This document shows, piece by piece, positions 1-12,981 of a stretch of 64,000 bases of DNA. The stretch lies in assembly GCA_021413925.1 (NCBI GenBank), contig JAIOPL010000015.1:124256-188255 (forward strand), given 5' to 3'. The stretch is from Verrucomicrobiota bacterium (GTDB lineage: Bacteria; Verrucomicrobiota; Verrucomicrobiia; Chthoniobacterales; UBA6821). The notes under the pieces are model-generated. The model saw only the letters and a list, made by a program, of their open reading frames with translations, made no database searches and was not told the DNA's origin. The position numbers and the translations under genes were made by a program. Position 1 is the stretch's first letter, and each line of letters starts with the position of its first letter.

Positions 1-1
1 C

Positions 2-148
2 GCCGCAGTCCCAGGACTCGGCCTCGCAGAGGCAAAGGCCCTTGTCGAGAGCGCTCCCAAGGCTATCAAGGAAGGCGCCACCAAGGAAGAGGCCGAGGAG
101 ATCAAGAAGAAGATCGAGGCCGCTGGAGCCAAGGTCGAGATCAAGTAG
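2..148 (+). CDS. rplL: 50S ribosomal protein L7/L12, C-terminal part (5' end outside window)
   Basis: The last 48 codons of L7/L12 are present, ending with a TAG stop at 146-148. The translated segment carries the family's C-terminal signature: [12 protein letters not shown], then APKAIKEG, then [20 protein letters not shown]. This is the globular domain that recruits translation factors to the ribosomal stalk. Its position directly upstream of rpoB is the classical rplJL-rpoBC order. The N-terminal dimerisation domain and hinge lie off the left edge. Confidence 0.95.
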   Translation, partial: AAVPGLGLAEAKALVESAPKAIKEGATKEEAEEIKKKIEAAGAKVEIK

Positions 149-487
149 TCTCCGACTACACACGCCATTCATTTCCGTTTATCGTTGTCAACTGGGTTTT
201 CCCGGTTGACACGATGGACGGAAGGGCGTACAACGAAAAGTTCCACCTGTCCCGAGCCCTGCAACACGGTCACAAGAAGCTTAGTCAATCACATCCCTTC
301 GCCGCCCGCGCGGATTTCCATGTTTCTTTTGGGGATCCCACAGCTGGCGGCTCTTTTGCCTACCGTTTTTCCAGTTCCTCCCCGGAGTCCACAACACTCT
401 TACCGCTCTCCCTTTTCCGTCGGCGCTAGCCGGCAAAGAAAGGACCGCCATTAAGGCAACCCGTATCGCCACCCAAGATCCTGTACC
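149..487 (+). other. rplL-rpoB spacer, 339 bp without a gene
   Basis: No credible gene lies in this spacer; short frames here show no family features. It contains a strong hairpin at 182-214 (separate entry). Such long rplL-rpoB spacers in other bacteria carry attenuation or RNA-processing signals that lower rpoBC expression relative to ribosomal proteins; that role is inferred here from position alone. Confidence 0.6.
182..214 (+). promoter_or_regulatory. Hairpin in the rplL-rpoB spacer (possible attenuator or processing site)
   Basis: Positions 187-196 (GTCAACTGGG) pair with 201-210 (CCCGGTTGAC) around a TTTT loop, with one G-U pair. The stem can be extended outward to about 182/214 through a bulge. 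No U-run follows, so it is not a textbook intrinsic terminator. In E. coli the corresponding spacer holds an attenuator and an RNase III site, which makes a similar role plausible. Confidence 0.45.
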
Positions 488-3400
488 ATGTCTGAAAGAA
501 TCAACTTCGGAAAACTCTACGAGGCCATCCAACCGCCCAACCTCATCGAACTGCAGATCAAGTCCTACGAGGAGTTTTTCCAGACAGGCGTCGAGCCCTC
601 CAAGCGAAAGAACGTAGGCCTTCAGGCCGTCTTCCGTGAATTCTTCCCGATCTATGGCTTCGAGGAGAAATCCTCGCTTGATTTTGTGAGCTATCACATG
701 GACGAGCCGAAGATCGGCCCTTTTGAATGCCAGATCGAGGGAGAGACCTACAGCGCTCCCCTTTACGTCACCTTCCGGTACAAGGACGAAAAGTCCACTA
801 AGGAAGAAAAGGTTTACATGGGTGAGATCCCTCTCATGACCAAGTCCGGAACCTTCATGGTCAATGGTGCCGAGCGCGTCGTGGTCAGCCAGCTTCACCG
901 TTCTCCAGGCATCTGCTTTGAGTCCGATATTCACCTCAACGGAAAACTGCTCTTTGGTTTCCGGATCATTCCCGACCGGGGTTCTTGGACCGAGGTGCAG
1001 TTCGACACGAATGACCTTCTTTATGTCTATCTTGACCGCCGCAAGCGCCGTCGCAAGTTCCTTGCGACCACCTTCCTGCGCGCACTTGGATTCCCTACGG
1101 ACGAGGAGATTGCAGCTCTCTTCTACAAGATCGAAAGCCTCAAGCTCTCGGACAAACTCGACGAAGAGGAAATCGGCACCAAGGTCCTGCTCGCTGATGT
1201 CCGCGAGGGCGACGCGATTATTGCCCGTGCCTACGAGCCCCTGACTCCCGCCGTCATTCGCGATCTGATCCGTGCCGGACACAACTCAGTCAAGGTCATC
1301 GACACGAAGGATGACGATACGATCGTCAAGTCCCTTAAGCGCGATCCCGCCCACAGCGAGGAAGAGGCACTCAAGGACATCTACCGCAAGCTCCGTCCCG
1401 GCGATCCTCCGACAGTGCAGAATGCCCGAGGCATGCTCAAGCGCCTCTTCTTTGACTCCAAGCGCTACGACCTCGGTCGCGTTGGCCGTCACAAGATCCA
1501 GCAGAAGCTTGGTCTTGATCCTAAGATCGATGACCGTGTCCTTCGCAAGGAAGATATCGTTGAGTCGATGCGTTATCTTCTCAAGCTTCGCAAAGGTGAC
1601 GGGATGCTCGATGATATCGATCACCTCGGCAGCCGCCGTGTCCGTACGGTCGGAGAACTGCTTGCCAACCAGTGCCGCGTGGGACTCTCCCGCACGGAGC
1701 GTCTCGTCCGCGAGCGCATGGCCCTCTACGATCCTTCCGTCGATCACATCACGCCTCAGAAGCTGATCAATCCGAAGTCCCTGAGCGCCGTCGTGCGTGA
1801 TTTCTTCGGCCGTTCCCAGCTGAGCCAGTTCATGGATCAGACGAACCCGCTCTCCGAGCTCACCCACAAGCGCCGTCTCTCGGCTCTTGGGCCTGGAGGT
1901 CTCTCCCGTGAGCGCGCTGGATTCGAGGTTCGCGACGTCCATCCATCCCACTACGGCCGCATCTGCCCGATCGAGACCCCTGAAGGTCCGAACATTGGTC
2001 TGATCAGCTCCTTGAGCACGTACGCCCGTGTGAACGACTTCGGATTCATCGAGACCCCGTACCGCAAGATCATCAATGGCAAGGTAACCGACGAGATCGA
2101 GTACCTCACCGGTGACCGTGACGAGAACTTCTACATTGCTCAGGCGAATTCACCCCTCGACAGTAAGGGGAAATTCCTTGGCGAGACGGTTTCCTCGCGT
2201 TACCGCGGAGACTTCGTCGAGATTGAGCCCGAGAAGATCCAGTATATGGATGTCTCTCCGAAGCAGCTCGTTTCAGTAGCCGCGGGTCTTATCCCCTTCC
2301 TCGAGCACGATGACGCCAACCGTGCGCTCATGGGCTCAAACATGCAGCGCCAGGGTGTGCCGCTCCTCATCTCCGATGCCCCGATTATCGGGACCGGAAT
2401 GGAGGGACGCGTCGCCCGTGATTCGCGTGCGGTGATTGTTTCCGAGTCGAACGGCAAGATCGCTTCCGTGGACGCACTGCGCATTATTGTTACCAAGGAT
2501 GGCGAGCTTCCCGAGGGGAAGAAGAAGATCAAGGATGATCCCGAGAACGGCGTGCACGTCTATGACCTGCGCAAGTTCATGCGCTCCAACAGCAGCACCT
2601 GCATCAACCAGAAGCCCATCGTCAAGAAGGGCCAGGTGATCAAGAAGGGTGACGTGCTTGCAGACGGTCCGAACACGGAGAACGGAGAGCTCGCGCTCGG
2701 CCGCAACGTGCTCGTCGCCTTCATGCCCTGGAACGGTTACAACTTCGAGGACGCCATCATGATTTCCGAGCGAGTGGTCAAGGAGGATGTCTACACCTCC
2801 ATCCACATCGACGAGTTCGAGATTGGGGCCCGTGATACAAAGCTTGGGCCTGAGGAAATCACTCGTGACATCCCGAATGTTAGCGAGGAAGCTCTTCTGA
2901 ACCTTGGACCCGACGGAGTCATCCGCATCGGCGCCGAGGTGAAGCCGGGCGATATCCTTGTTGGAAAGATCACTCCGAAAAGTGAGACCGAGCTGGCTCC
3001 TGAGGAGCGCCTCCTGCGCGCCATCTTCGGCGAGAAGGCAGCCGATGTGAAGGACACCTCCCTCACCGTTCCGTCCGGAACCTACGGCATTGTCATGGAC
3101 GTACGCGTCTCCTCCAAGGAGAAGGCCGCTAAGATCAAGATGACCCCATCCGAGTCGAAGCGTCAGCAAAAGATGATCCAGGACGACAACAAGAAGCGTA
3201 AGGAAGAACTCTTCGAGCAGCTCACGGAAGGCCTGGCCAACGTGCTCCTCGGCGAGAAGATCCCGCTCGACGTCGTCAACGGCGAGTCAGGAGAGATCAT
3301 CATCCCAGCCAACCGCAAGATCACCAAGATGCTCCTGCGCAAGCTGGCCGGCGTCTACAATGTGGTCGAGATCGATCCGAGCCCGATCCGCAACAAGATC

Positions 3401-4288
3401 CGCGAGATCATCGGACAGTTCGAGCACCGCTTCGCCGACCTCGATAACGAGAAGGAAGAGAATCTCGGCCGCGTCGAGAGTGGTGATGATGTCGATCCCG
3501 GTATCATCAAGCAGGTCAAGGTCTTCATTGCCAGCAAGCGCAAGCTCTCTGTCGGTGACAAGATGGCAGGCCGCCACGGTAACAAGGGCGTTGTCGCCAA
3601 GATTGTTCCCGAGGAGGACATGCCCTTCCTTTCCGACGGTACCCCCGTCGATATCGTGCTCAACCCGCTCGGTGTGCCTAGCCGTATGAACGTTGGTCAG
3701 GTTCTCGAAACCCATCTGGGTGTCGCGGCCAAGGCCCTCGGTTTCAAGGTTGCCACCCCCGTCTTCGACGGAATTCCCGAGAGCCGCATCCGCGAGTACC
3801 TCAAGGAAGCCGGTCAGAAAGAGGGATTCTCCTGGATTCAGGAGAACGGCAAGTCGCAGCTCTTTGACGGTCGTACCGGCGAGGCGTTCGATCAGGAGGT
3901 CGTTGTCGGCATCATCTACATGCTCAAGCTCGGTCACCTCGTGGCCGACAAGATCCACGCCCGTGCCGTCGGTCCCTACTCCCTCGTCACCCAGCAGCCG
4001 CTCGGTGGTAAGGCTCAGTACGGAGGCCAGCGTTTCGGAGAGATGGAAGTCTGGGCACTCGAGGCCTATGGCGCCGCTTACACGCTGCAGGAATTGCTCA
4101 CCGTCAAGTCCGACGATGTGCAGGGCCGTACGCGTATCTACGAGAGTATCGTCAAGGGTGACAACTCCCTGGAGGCCGGTATCCCCGAGTCCTTCAACGT
4201 GCTCATCAAGGAAATGCAGGGACTCGGACTCGATGTCCGCGTCGGCAAAAAGGACGAAGCCCGTTCCTTCATCGATACCGCCGCTTAA
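488..4288 (+). CDS. rpoB: DNA-directed RNA polymerase subunit beta
   Basis: This 1266-residue protein is the beta subunit of the core RNA polymerase and forms one jaw of the active-site cleft together with beta'. It starts [14 protein letters not shown] and follows the usual domain order. The rifampicin pocket is readable: SQLSQFMDQ at 443-451, followed by [13 protein letters not shown]. Positions matching E. coli D516, H526 and S531 are D450, H460 and S465, which are the sensitive-type residues. The protein is slightly shorter than the E. coli subunit (1342). It is followed after 66 bp by rpoC on the same strand, and the pair is surely co-transcribed. The ATG at 488 is chosen because the typical N-terminus begins there. 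Confidence 0.98.
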   Translation: MSERINFGKLYEAIQPPNLIELQIKSYEEFFQTGVEPSKRKNVGLQAVFREFFPIYGFEEKSSLDFVSYHMDEPKIGPFECQIEGETYSAPLYVTFRYKDEKSTKEEKVYMGEIPLMTKSGTFMVNGAERVVVSQLHRSPGICFESDIHLNGKLLFGFRIIPDRGSWTEVQFDTNDLLYVYLDRRKRRRKFLATTFLRALGFPTDEEIAALFYKIESLKLSDKLDEEEIGTKVLLADVREGDAIIARAYEPLTPAVIRDLIRAGHNSVKVIDTKDDDTIVKSLKRDPAHSEEEALKDIYRKLRPGDPPTVQNARGMLKRLFFDSKRYDLGRVGRHKIQQKLGLDPKIDDRVLRKEDIVESMRYLLKLRKGDGMLDDIDHLGSRRVRTVGELLANQCRVGLSRTERLVRERMALYDPSVDHITPQKLINPKSLSAVVRDFFGRSQLSQFMDQTNPLSELTHKRRLSALGPGGLSRERAGFEVRDVHPSHYGRICPIETPEGPNIGLISSLSTYARVNDFGFIETPYRKIINGKVTDEIEYLTGDRDENFYIAQANSPLDSKGKFLGETVSSRYRGDFVEIEPEKIQYMDVSPKQLVSVAAGLIPFLEHDDANRALMGSNMQRQGVPLLISDAPIIGTGMEGRVARDSRAVIVSESNGKIASVDALRIIVTKDGELPEGKKKIKDDPENGVHVYDLRKFMRSNSSTCINQKPIVKKGQVIKKGDVLADGPNTENGELALGRNVLVAFMPWNGYNFEDAIMISERVVKEDVYTSIHIDEFEIGARDTKLGPEEITRDIPNVSEEALLNLGPDGVIRIGAEVKPGDILVGKITPKSETELAPEERLLRAIFGEKAADVKDTSLTVPSGTYGIVMDVRVSSKEKAAKIKMTPSESKRQQKMIQDDNKKRKEELFEQLTEGLANVLLGEKIPLDVVNGESGEIIIPANRKITKMLLRKLAGVYNVVEIDPSPIRNKIREIIGQFEHRFADLDNEKEENLGRVESGDDVDPGIIKQVKVFIASKRKLSVGDKMAGRHGNKGVVAKIVPEEDMPFLSDGTPVDIVLNPLGVPSRMNVGQVLETHLGVAAKALGFKVATPVFDGIPESRIREYLKEAGQKEGFSWIQENGKSQLFDGRTGEAFDQEVVVGIIYMLKLGHLVADKIHARAVGPYSLVTQQPLGGKAQYGGQRFGEMEVWALEAYGAAYTLQELLTVKSDDVQGRTRIYESIVKGDNSLEAGIPESFNVLIKEMQGLGLDVRVGKKDEARSFIDTAA

Positions 4289-4354
4289 CCCAAGCGACCA
4301 GGCACACGCGAAGCAGATCATACCACTCACCAAGCCAGCAGCATTCCACTTACC

Positions 4355-8488
<4,134 letters not shown>

Positions 8489-8529
8489 TCAATTAATCAG
8501 CAACAAAGCCCTAAAAACCACGCATTCCC

Positions 8530-9270
8530 ATGTCCGTAGAAGCAATGACCGAACTCCTCGAAGCCGGTGTCCATTATGGTCACCAGACCAAGCGCTGGAA
8601 TCCCCGTATGCGGGATTTCATCCTTGAGGAGAAAAACTCCATCCACATCATCGACCTTTCCAAGACGGTCGAGCAGCTCGCCAAGGCAGGAGAGTTCCTC
8701 GCAGACATCTCGGGCCGTGGCGGCAAGATCCTCTTTGTGGGCTGCAAAAAGCAGGCCCAGGAGGCTGTGAAAGAGGCTGCGCAGGCCTGTGGACAGTACT
8801 ATGTCAACCAGCGTTGGCTCGGTGGCACCCTCACCAACCTCGTCACCATCCGCAAGAGCGTTTCCAAGCTCCGTGACTTTGAGGCCCTCGAAAAGAGCGC
8901 TGGATTCAACAAGATCAACAAGGCCGAGGCTTCCGCCCTGCGTCGCGAAGCCACCCGCATCCGCCACAATCTCGAGGGAGTCCTCGACATGGACAAGCAG
9001 CCGGATGTCATCGTCATTATCGACACCGTCAAGGAGACGATTGCGGTCGCAGAGGCCCGCCGCCTTGGTATCCCCATCGTTGCCATTGTCGACTCCAACA
9101 GCAACCCCGAGGAGATAAACTATCCCATCGCGGGTAACGACGACGCGATCCGCGCGATCCGCATCATTCTTCAGAAGCTGGTCGATGTGATCGCCAAGTC
9201 CCGTGTTGGTGCGCGAGCCCCTATCGCCGCCCCTACCGAGACCGAAGAGCTTGCTGCCGTGGCTGAATAA
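8530..9270 (+). CDS. rpsB: 30S ribosomal protein S2
   Basis: A 246-residue S2 protein, recognised by the N-terminal EAGVHYGHQTKRWNPRM segment and the central QRWLGGTLTN and PDVIVIIDT motifs. The C-terminal PIVAIVDSNSNPEEINYPI block is also typical. S2 binds the 30S head and is needed for S1 attachment. It sits between rpoC and tsf; rpsB-tsf is an almost universal pair, but its direct linkage to rpoC is less usual because many bacteria have rpsL-rpsG-fusA there. The ATG at 8530 gives the expected short N-terminal extension. Confidence 0.97.
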   Translation: MSVEAMTELLEAGVHYGHQTKRWNPRMRDFILEEKNSIHIIDLSKTVEQLAKAGEFLADISGRGGKILFVGCKKQAQEAVKEAAQACGQYYVNQRWLGGTLTNLVTIRKSVSKLRDFEALEKSAGFNKINKAEASALRREATRIRHNLEGVLDMDKQPDVIVIIDTVKETIAVAEARRLGIPIVAIVDSNSNPEEINYPIAGNDDAIRAIRIILQKLVDVIAKSRVGARAPIAAPTETEELAAVAE

Positions 9271-9331
9271 GCCAGGACCGAAGCAACTCGTTTACTTAAA
9301 CCAACCATTCCTAGAATAACCGCTTATAACC

Positions 9332-10240
9332 ATGGCTGATATCACACCAGCAATCGTCAAGGCTCTCCGCGAGAAGACCAACGCCGGCATGATGGACTGC
9401 AAGCGCGCTCTCACCGAGGCGGGCGGCGACATCGAGAAGGCCGAGTCTCTCCTGCGCCAGAAGGGCATCGCCAGCGCCGGCAAGAAGGCCTCTCGCCATG
9501 CCAAGGAGGGAGCGGTCGTCGCTTTCATCCAGCCAACTGGCAAGGTGGGCGTGCTTGTTGAGATCAACTGCGAGACCGACTTTGTTGCCAAGAACGAGAT
9601 TTTCACAAGTTTCACCAAGGAAATCAGCGAGGAGATCGCCGCCGCCAAGGCTGAGAGCGTCGAGAGCCTACTGGAGGTGCCTACATCATCCGGCGTACTT
9701 TTCAAGGACGCGATTGCTTCCAAGATTGCTGCTCTCGGCGAGAATATGGTCATCCGCCGTTTTGCCCGCTTTCAGATCGGACAGGGCAATGGGGGCCTTG
9801 TGGCTTCCTACATCCATCTTCAGGGCAAGGTGGGCGTGCTCGTGGAGATCAGCTGCGGCTTGGAAGCCACGGCTCAGCACGAGGGATTCCGCGATTTCGT
9901 GAAGGACATCACACTCCAGATCGCCGCCGCGCATCCTACCTGCGTCTCCCGCGATGAGGTGGATGCATCTCTTGTGGCTTCAGAGCGTGAGATCTACAAA
10001 GCACAGGTCGCCGGCAAGCCCGAGAATATCGTTGAGAAGATCGTCGATGGGAAGATGGACAAGTTCTACAGCACGACGTGTCTCCTCGAGCAGGCTTGCA
10101 TCAAGAACCCTGACATCAGCGTCAAGGATCTCGTAGCTACCAAGGAGAAGGAACTGAGCGACAAGATCGTGATCAGTCGCTTTGTCCGCTACGGTTTGGG
10201 CGAAGAGTCGGGCGAGGCCCCTCTCGAAGAACAGGCATAA
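9332..10240 (+). CDS. tsf: Translation elongation factor Ts
   Basis: EF-Ts recycles EF-Tu by exchanging GDP for GTP. The 302-residue product starts with the UBA-like domain (ITPAIVKALREKTNAGMMDCKRAL) and contains the diagnostic TDFVAKNE motif at about 82-89, whose Asp and Phe wedge into EF-Tu. The second half repeats the core fold (HLQGKVGVLVEISC) and ends with helical segments including ACIKNPDISVKDLV. It follows rpsB by 61 bp in the usual rpsB-tsf order. Length and domain order fit the E. coli protein. Confidence 0.97.
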   Translation: MADITPAIVKALREKTNAGMMDCKRALTEAGGDIEKAESLLRQKGIASAGKKASRHAKEGAVVAFIQPTGKVGVLVEINCETDFVAKNEIFTSFTKEISEEIAAAKAESVESLLEVPTSSGVLFKDAIASKIAALGENMVIRRFARFQIGQGNGGLVASYIHLQGKVGVLVEISCGLEATAQHEGFRDFVKDITLQIAAAHPTCVSRDEVDASLVASEREIYKAQVAGKPENIVEKIVDGKMDKFYSTTCLLEQACIKNPDISVKDLVATKEKELSDKIVISRFVRYGLGEESGEAPLEEQA

Positions 10241-10287
10241 AAACGCTCTTTTAGATCCGTTTGTTCCCTTTTGCGGGATCTCCTTCT

Positions 10288-10749
10288 ATGACACTCGCAA
10301 GCCTCCTCTCCGAGGAACTGATCATACCCGAGATGGTTGCCACTGATCGGTGGCAGGCCATCGAGGAGATCGTGAACCGGCTTGTTGAGGAGGGACAATT
10401 GGACGTTGCTCACAGGGATGAGGCGATCGTCTCACTGCGTCACCGCGAGGAGACGATGAGCACCGGGATCGGTTTCGGGATCGCGATCCCCCATGCCAGT
10501 TGCGACGCTGTCCCCGAGGTGACCGCCTGTTTCGGTCGCTCCAAGACCGGGATCGATTTTGAGTCCCTGGACAACAAGCCCGTACACTTCATTGTTCTTT
10601 TCCTGGTGCCGAAAGATCAATTTCAGACACATCTCAGGACCTTGGCCGCTATAGCCAAGTTCTTGAACGATCCCGCCGTTCGCTCGGACCTTGCGGAAGC
10701 GAGCGACGCCAAGGCCATCCTTTCAGTCTTCGACCGAAAGACGCAGTAG
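10288..10749 (+). CDS. PTS EIIA domain protein (fructose/mannitol/Ntr type)
   Basis: A 153-residue stand-alone EIIA type-2 domain. The phosphoacceptor site is H69 in the motif TGIGFGIAIPHAS, matching the conserved GIGxGIAIPH block. EIIA-Ntr proteins of this class act as phosphorylation-dependent regulators rather than sugar carriers; no PTS permease or HPr is nearby, so a regulatory role is inferred. I chose the ATG at 10288 (MTLASLLSEE) over an in-frame TTG at 10261, because EIIA domains normally begin near this point. It lies 47 bp after tsf and may share the transcript. Confidence 0.85.
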   Translation: MTLASLLSEELIIPEMVATDRWQAIEEIVNRLVEEGQLDVAHRDEAIVSLRHREETMSTGIGFGIAIPHASCDAVPEVTACFGRSKTGIDFESLDNKPVHFIVLFLVPKDQFQTHLRTLAAIAKFLNDPAVRSDLAEASDAKAILSVFDRKTQ

Positions 10750-10775
10750 GCGTTCTTGTCAGCTGGGCTGACAGC

Positions 10776-10810
10776 GAAGGATGAGACCTGAAACTTGAAA
10801 CCTGAAAAGA
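10776..10810. repeat. Purine-rich word-repeat, inverted relative to the copy at 10939
   Basis: The plus strand reads GAGACCTGAAACTTGAAACC and continues with CTGAAAAG. Its reverse complement is made of the words TTTCAGG, TTTCAAG and GGTCTCAT, the same words as in the copies at 10939-10969, 36965-37000 and 46871-46908. Together with 10939-10969 it forms a loose inverted pair around about 130 bp of unassigned sequence between the EIIA gene and argS. Confidence 0.55.
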
Positions 10811-10938
10811 ATCTGGGATCACTGGGATCTTCTAAGTTCCACCTCAAGACCTTTTAGGCGAAGTGGCTTCCTCCTAAAGTCCATTCCGGCTAGAATCAAT
10901 TCATATCTGCTACCGGATCGTTGTGGTCTGAATTCAGA

Positions 10939-10969
10939 ACCTTCAGCTTTCAGGTCTCAAGTTTCATCC
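10939..10969. repeat. Pyrimidine-rich word-repeat upstream of argS
   Basis: Positions 10949-10969 differ at only one base from positions 46883-46903, about 36 kb away (core TTCAGGTCTC followed by AGTTTCATCC). The segment ends 12 bp before the argS start codon. Function unknown; see the repeat findings. Confidence 0.6.
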
Positions 10970-10981
10970 CTCTCTTTTCCC

Positions 10982-12694
10982 ATGTCTCTCCCCTCCACCC
11001 TCAGCGACCGCCTTGCCGCCGCACTGCGTGCCGCAGGAATCGATGACTCGCTGGCGGTCGTAACTCCTGCTGCCGACACACGCTTTGGGGATTTTCAAAC
11101 AAATGCGGCGATGGTAGCCGCGAAGGCATTGAAGAAGAATCCCCGTGAAGTAGCGGCCTCCATCCTTACTCATCTGAAAGTTGAGGATCTCTGCGAACCG
11201 CCGACGGTGGCCGGTGCAGGATTCATCAATTTCAAGATGCTCGACACAGCCCTTTCTGAGGCCGTCAATGTCGTTCGGAACGACAAGCATCTCGGTGTCG
11301 AATCGTTGAAGATGCCGAAGACCATCATCATCGATTTCAGCTCGCCGAATGTCGCCAAGCCGATGCATGTCGGCCATATCCGCAGCACGATCTTGGGGGA
11401 CTCCCTCGCCCGGATCGCCAGTCATCTCGGCCACCACGTCATTACTGACAACCACATCGGCGACTGGGGCACCCAGTTCGGGAAGGTGATCTACGGCTGG
11501 AAGCACCTACTCAACCGCGAGGCGCTGGAGCAGACCCCGATTGATGAACTCGTCAGACTTTACCGCGAGGTCAATGCGCTGGAGGAGAATGACCCTGCTC
11601 TGAAGGAAATTGTCCGCCATGAGCTGGTGAAGCTCCAGCAGGGGGATGTCGAGAACCTCGAGATCTGGAAGCAAGCCGTTGCCCTCTCTTGGAAGGAATT
11701 TGAGCGTCTCTACGGACTGCTCGACATCAGCTTCGATGAGCGATTGGGAGAGAGCTTCTACAACGACGCCCTCGCTCCCTTGGTGGACCGCTTGCTTGCA
11801 GAGGGCATCGCACAAGTCAGCGAAGGAGCCGTCTGTATTTTCTTCCCCGATATTCCCGCTCTTGAGGAAAAGCCGTGCCTCATCCGCAAGAGCGACGGAG
11901 GCTTCCTCTATGGCACGACTGATCTGGCCACCCTCGAGTACCGAGAGCAGCGCTGGAAGCCCGACTCCGTCTGGTATGTAACAGGAGCACCGCAGCAGCT
12001 TCATTTCGAGCAGGTCTTTGCCGCGGGGCGTAGGATGGGTATCACCACCGACCTCCGTCACATCGCCTTCGGCAGTATCCTAGGCGAGGACCGCAAGATG
12101 ATGAAGACCCGCTCCGGCGAGAATGTCGAACTGGGGGGACTGCTTCACGAAGCGATGGAGCGGGCCCTGGCTGTCGTTGCGGAGAAGAACCCCGATCTTC
12201 CCAAGGCCGAGCAGTTGGAGATCGCCCGCCTCATCGGCCTCGGTGCCGTGAAATACGCCGACCTGATGCAGCACCGGCTTACCGACTATGTCTTCTCCTG
12301 GGAGAAGATGCTCTCCTTTCAGGGGAATACCGCCCCCTACCTTCAGAATGCCTACGTCCGCATCCGCTCTATCTTCAGGAAGGCAGAGACCGAGGGGATC
12401 TCCTTGGAGTCAGCTCCCATTGTCATTGCCGACCCGGCTGAGCGTGCCCTCGCTCTCCAGATCCTCAAGTTCGGAGAGGTGCTGCACGCCGTTCTGGATG
12501 ACCAGCGCCCGAATCTCCTCTGTCTCTATCTCTACGAACTAGCGAATGCCTTCCACAGCTTCTACGAGGCGTGTCCGATTCTGAAATCAGAAGATCCAGT
12601 CCGCTCTTCCAGACTGACGTTGGCTGGAATCACGGCAGAACTACTGAAATCTGGCCTTTCGCTGCTGGGGATTGGTGTCCCCGAGCGGATGTAG
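10982..12694 (+). CDS. argS: Arginine--tRNA ligase
   Basis: A class I aminoacyl-tRNA synthetase of 570 residues that charges tRNA-Arg. The HIGH signature appears as HVGH at 129-132 (SPNVAKPMHVGHIRST), the form typical of ArgRS. The KMSKS loop is the usual degenerate ArgRS version, KMMKTRSG at 372-379. An N-terminal Arg-tRNA synthetase domain and a C-terminal DALR anticodon-binding domain (NAYVRIRSIFRKAE to the GVPERM end) are present. The start codon directly follows a pyrimidine-rich word-repeat leader. It appears monocistronic. Confidence 0.96.
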   Translation: MSLPSTLSDRLAAALRAAGIDDSLAVVTPAADTRFGDFQTNAAMVAAKALKKNPREVAASILTHLKVEDLCEPPTVAGAGFINFKMLDTALSEAVNVVRNDKHLGVESLKMPKTIIIDFSSPNVAKPMHVGHIRSTILGDSLARIASHLGHHVITDNHIGDWGTQFGKVIYGWKHLLNREALEQTPIDELVRLYREVNALEENDPALKEIVRHELVKLQQGDVENLEIWKQAVALSWKEFERLYGLLDISFDERLGESFYNDALAPLVDRLLAEGIAQVSEGAVCIFFPDIPALEEKPCLIRKSDGGFLYGTTDLATLEYREQRWKPDSVWYVTGAPQQLHFEQVFAAGRRMGITTDLRHIAFGSILGEDRKMMKTRSGENVELGGLLHEAMERALAVVAEKNPDLPKAEQLEIARLIGLGAVKYADLMQHRLTDYVFSWEKMLSFQGNTAPYLQNAYVRIRSIFRKAETEGISLESAPIVIADPAERALALQILKFGEVLHAVLDDQRPNLLCLYLYELANAFHSFYEACPILKSEDPVRSSRLTLAGITAELLKSGLSLLGIGVPERM

Positions 12695-12981
12695 AAGCTA
12701 GGGCTTGGTCCTTTGCGCCATAGTGGCGTTGGCCTGCGCTTGCAGTAGTGCACTACAGCTGCGCTTGGCCGCCTAACTCTGGCATCAAATTACCGTCGCC
12801 CTGACCGAGGACAGGCAGGCAGCTAGGACACTCTGTGTCTGTTCGAGATGATAGGCTTGTATGGATTCGAACCATGAATACTAATCCATTCCCTTCTCGT
12901 CATTCGCCTTTCTGAGCGTTATCTGTCGGACACCGTTTTTGGATTCAATGGACCATATGAAGTCACTTCTCATTTTGATTC
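12695..12981. other. argS-hsdR spacer, 287 bp, with dyad and direct repeat
   Basis: No gene recognised. It holds a perfect 12-bp palindrome GTAGTGCACTAC at 12745-12756, framed by two copies of CTGCGCTTG at 12734-12742 and 12759-12767. At 12863-12873 the minus strand reads GGTTCGAATCC, identical to a tRNA T-arm, but no cloverleaf can be built around it. The spacer marks the left edge of the restriction-modification operon. Confidence 0.5.

Noticed and set aside
12863..12873. tRNA T-arm-like sequence GGTTCGAATCC on the minus strand
   Set aside because: No acceptor stem, D-arm or anticodon arm can be formed around it. It could be an old attachment-site remnant, but no matching second copy was found at the far side of the hsd region.
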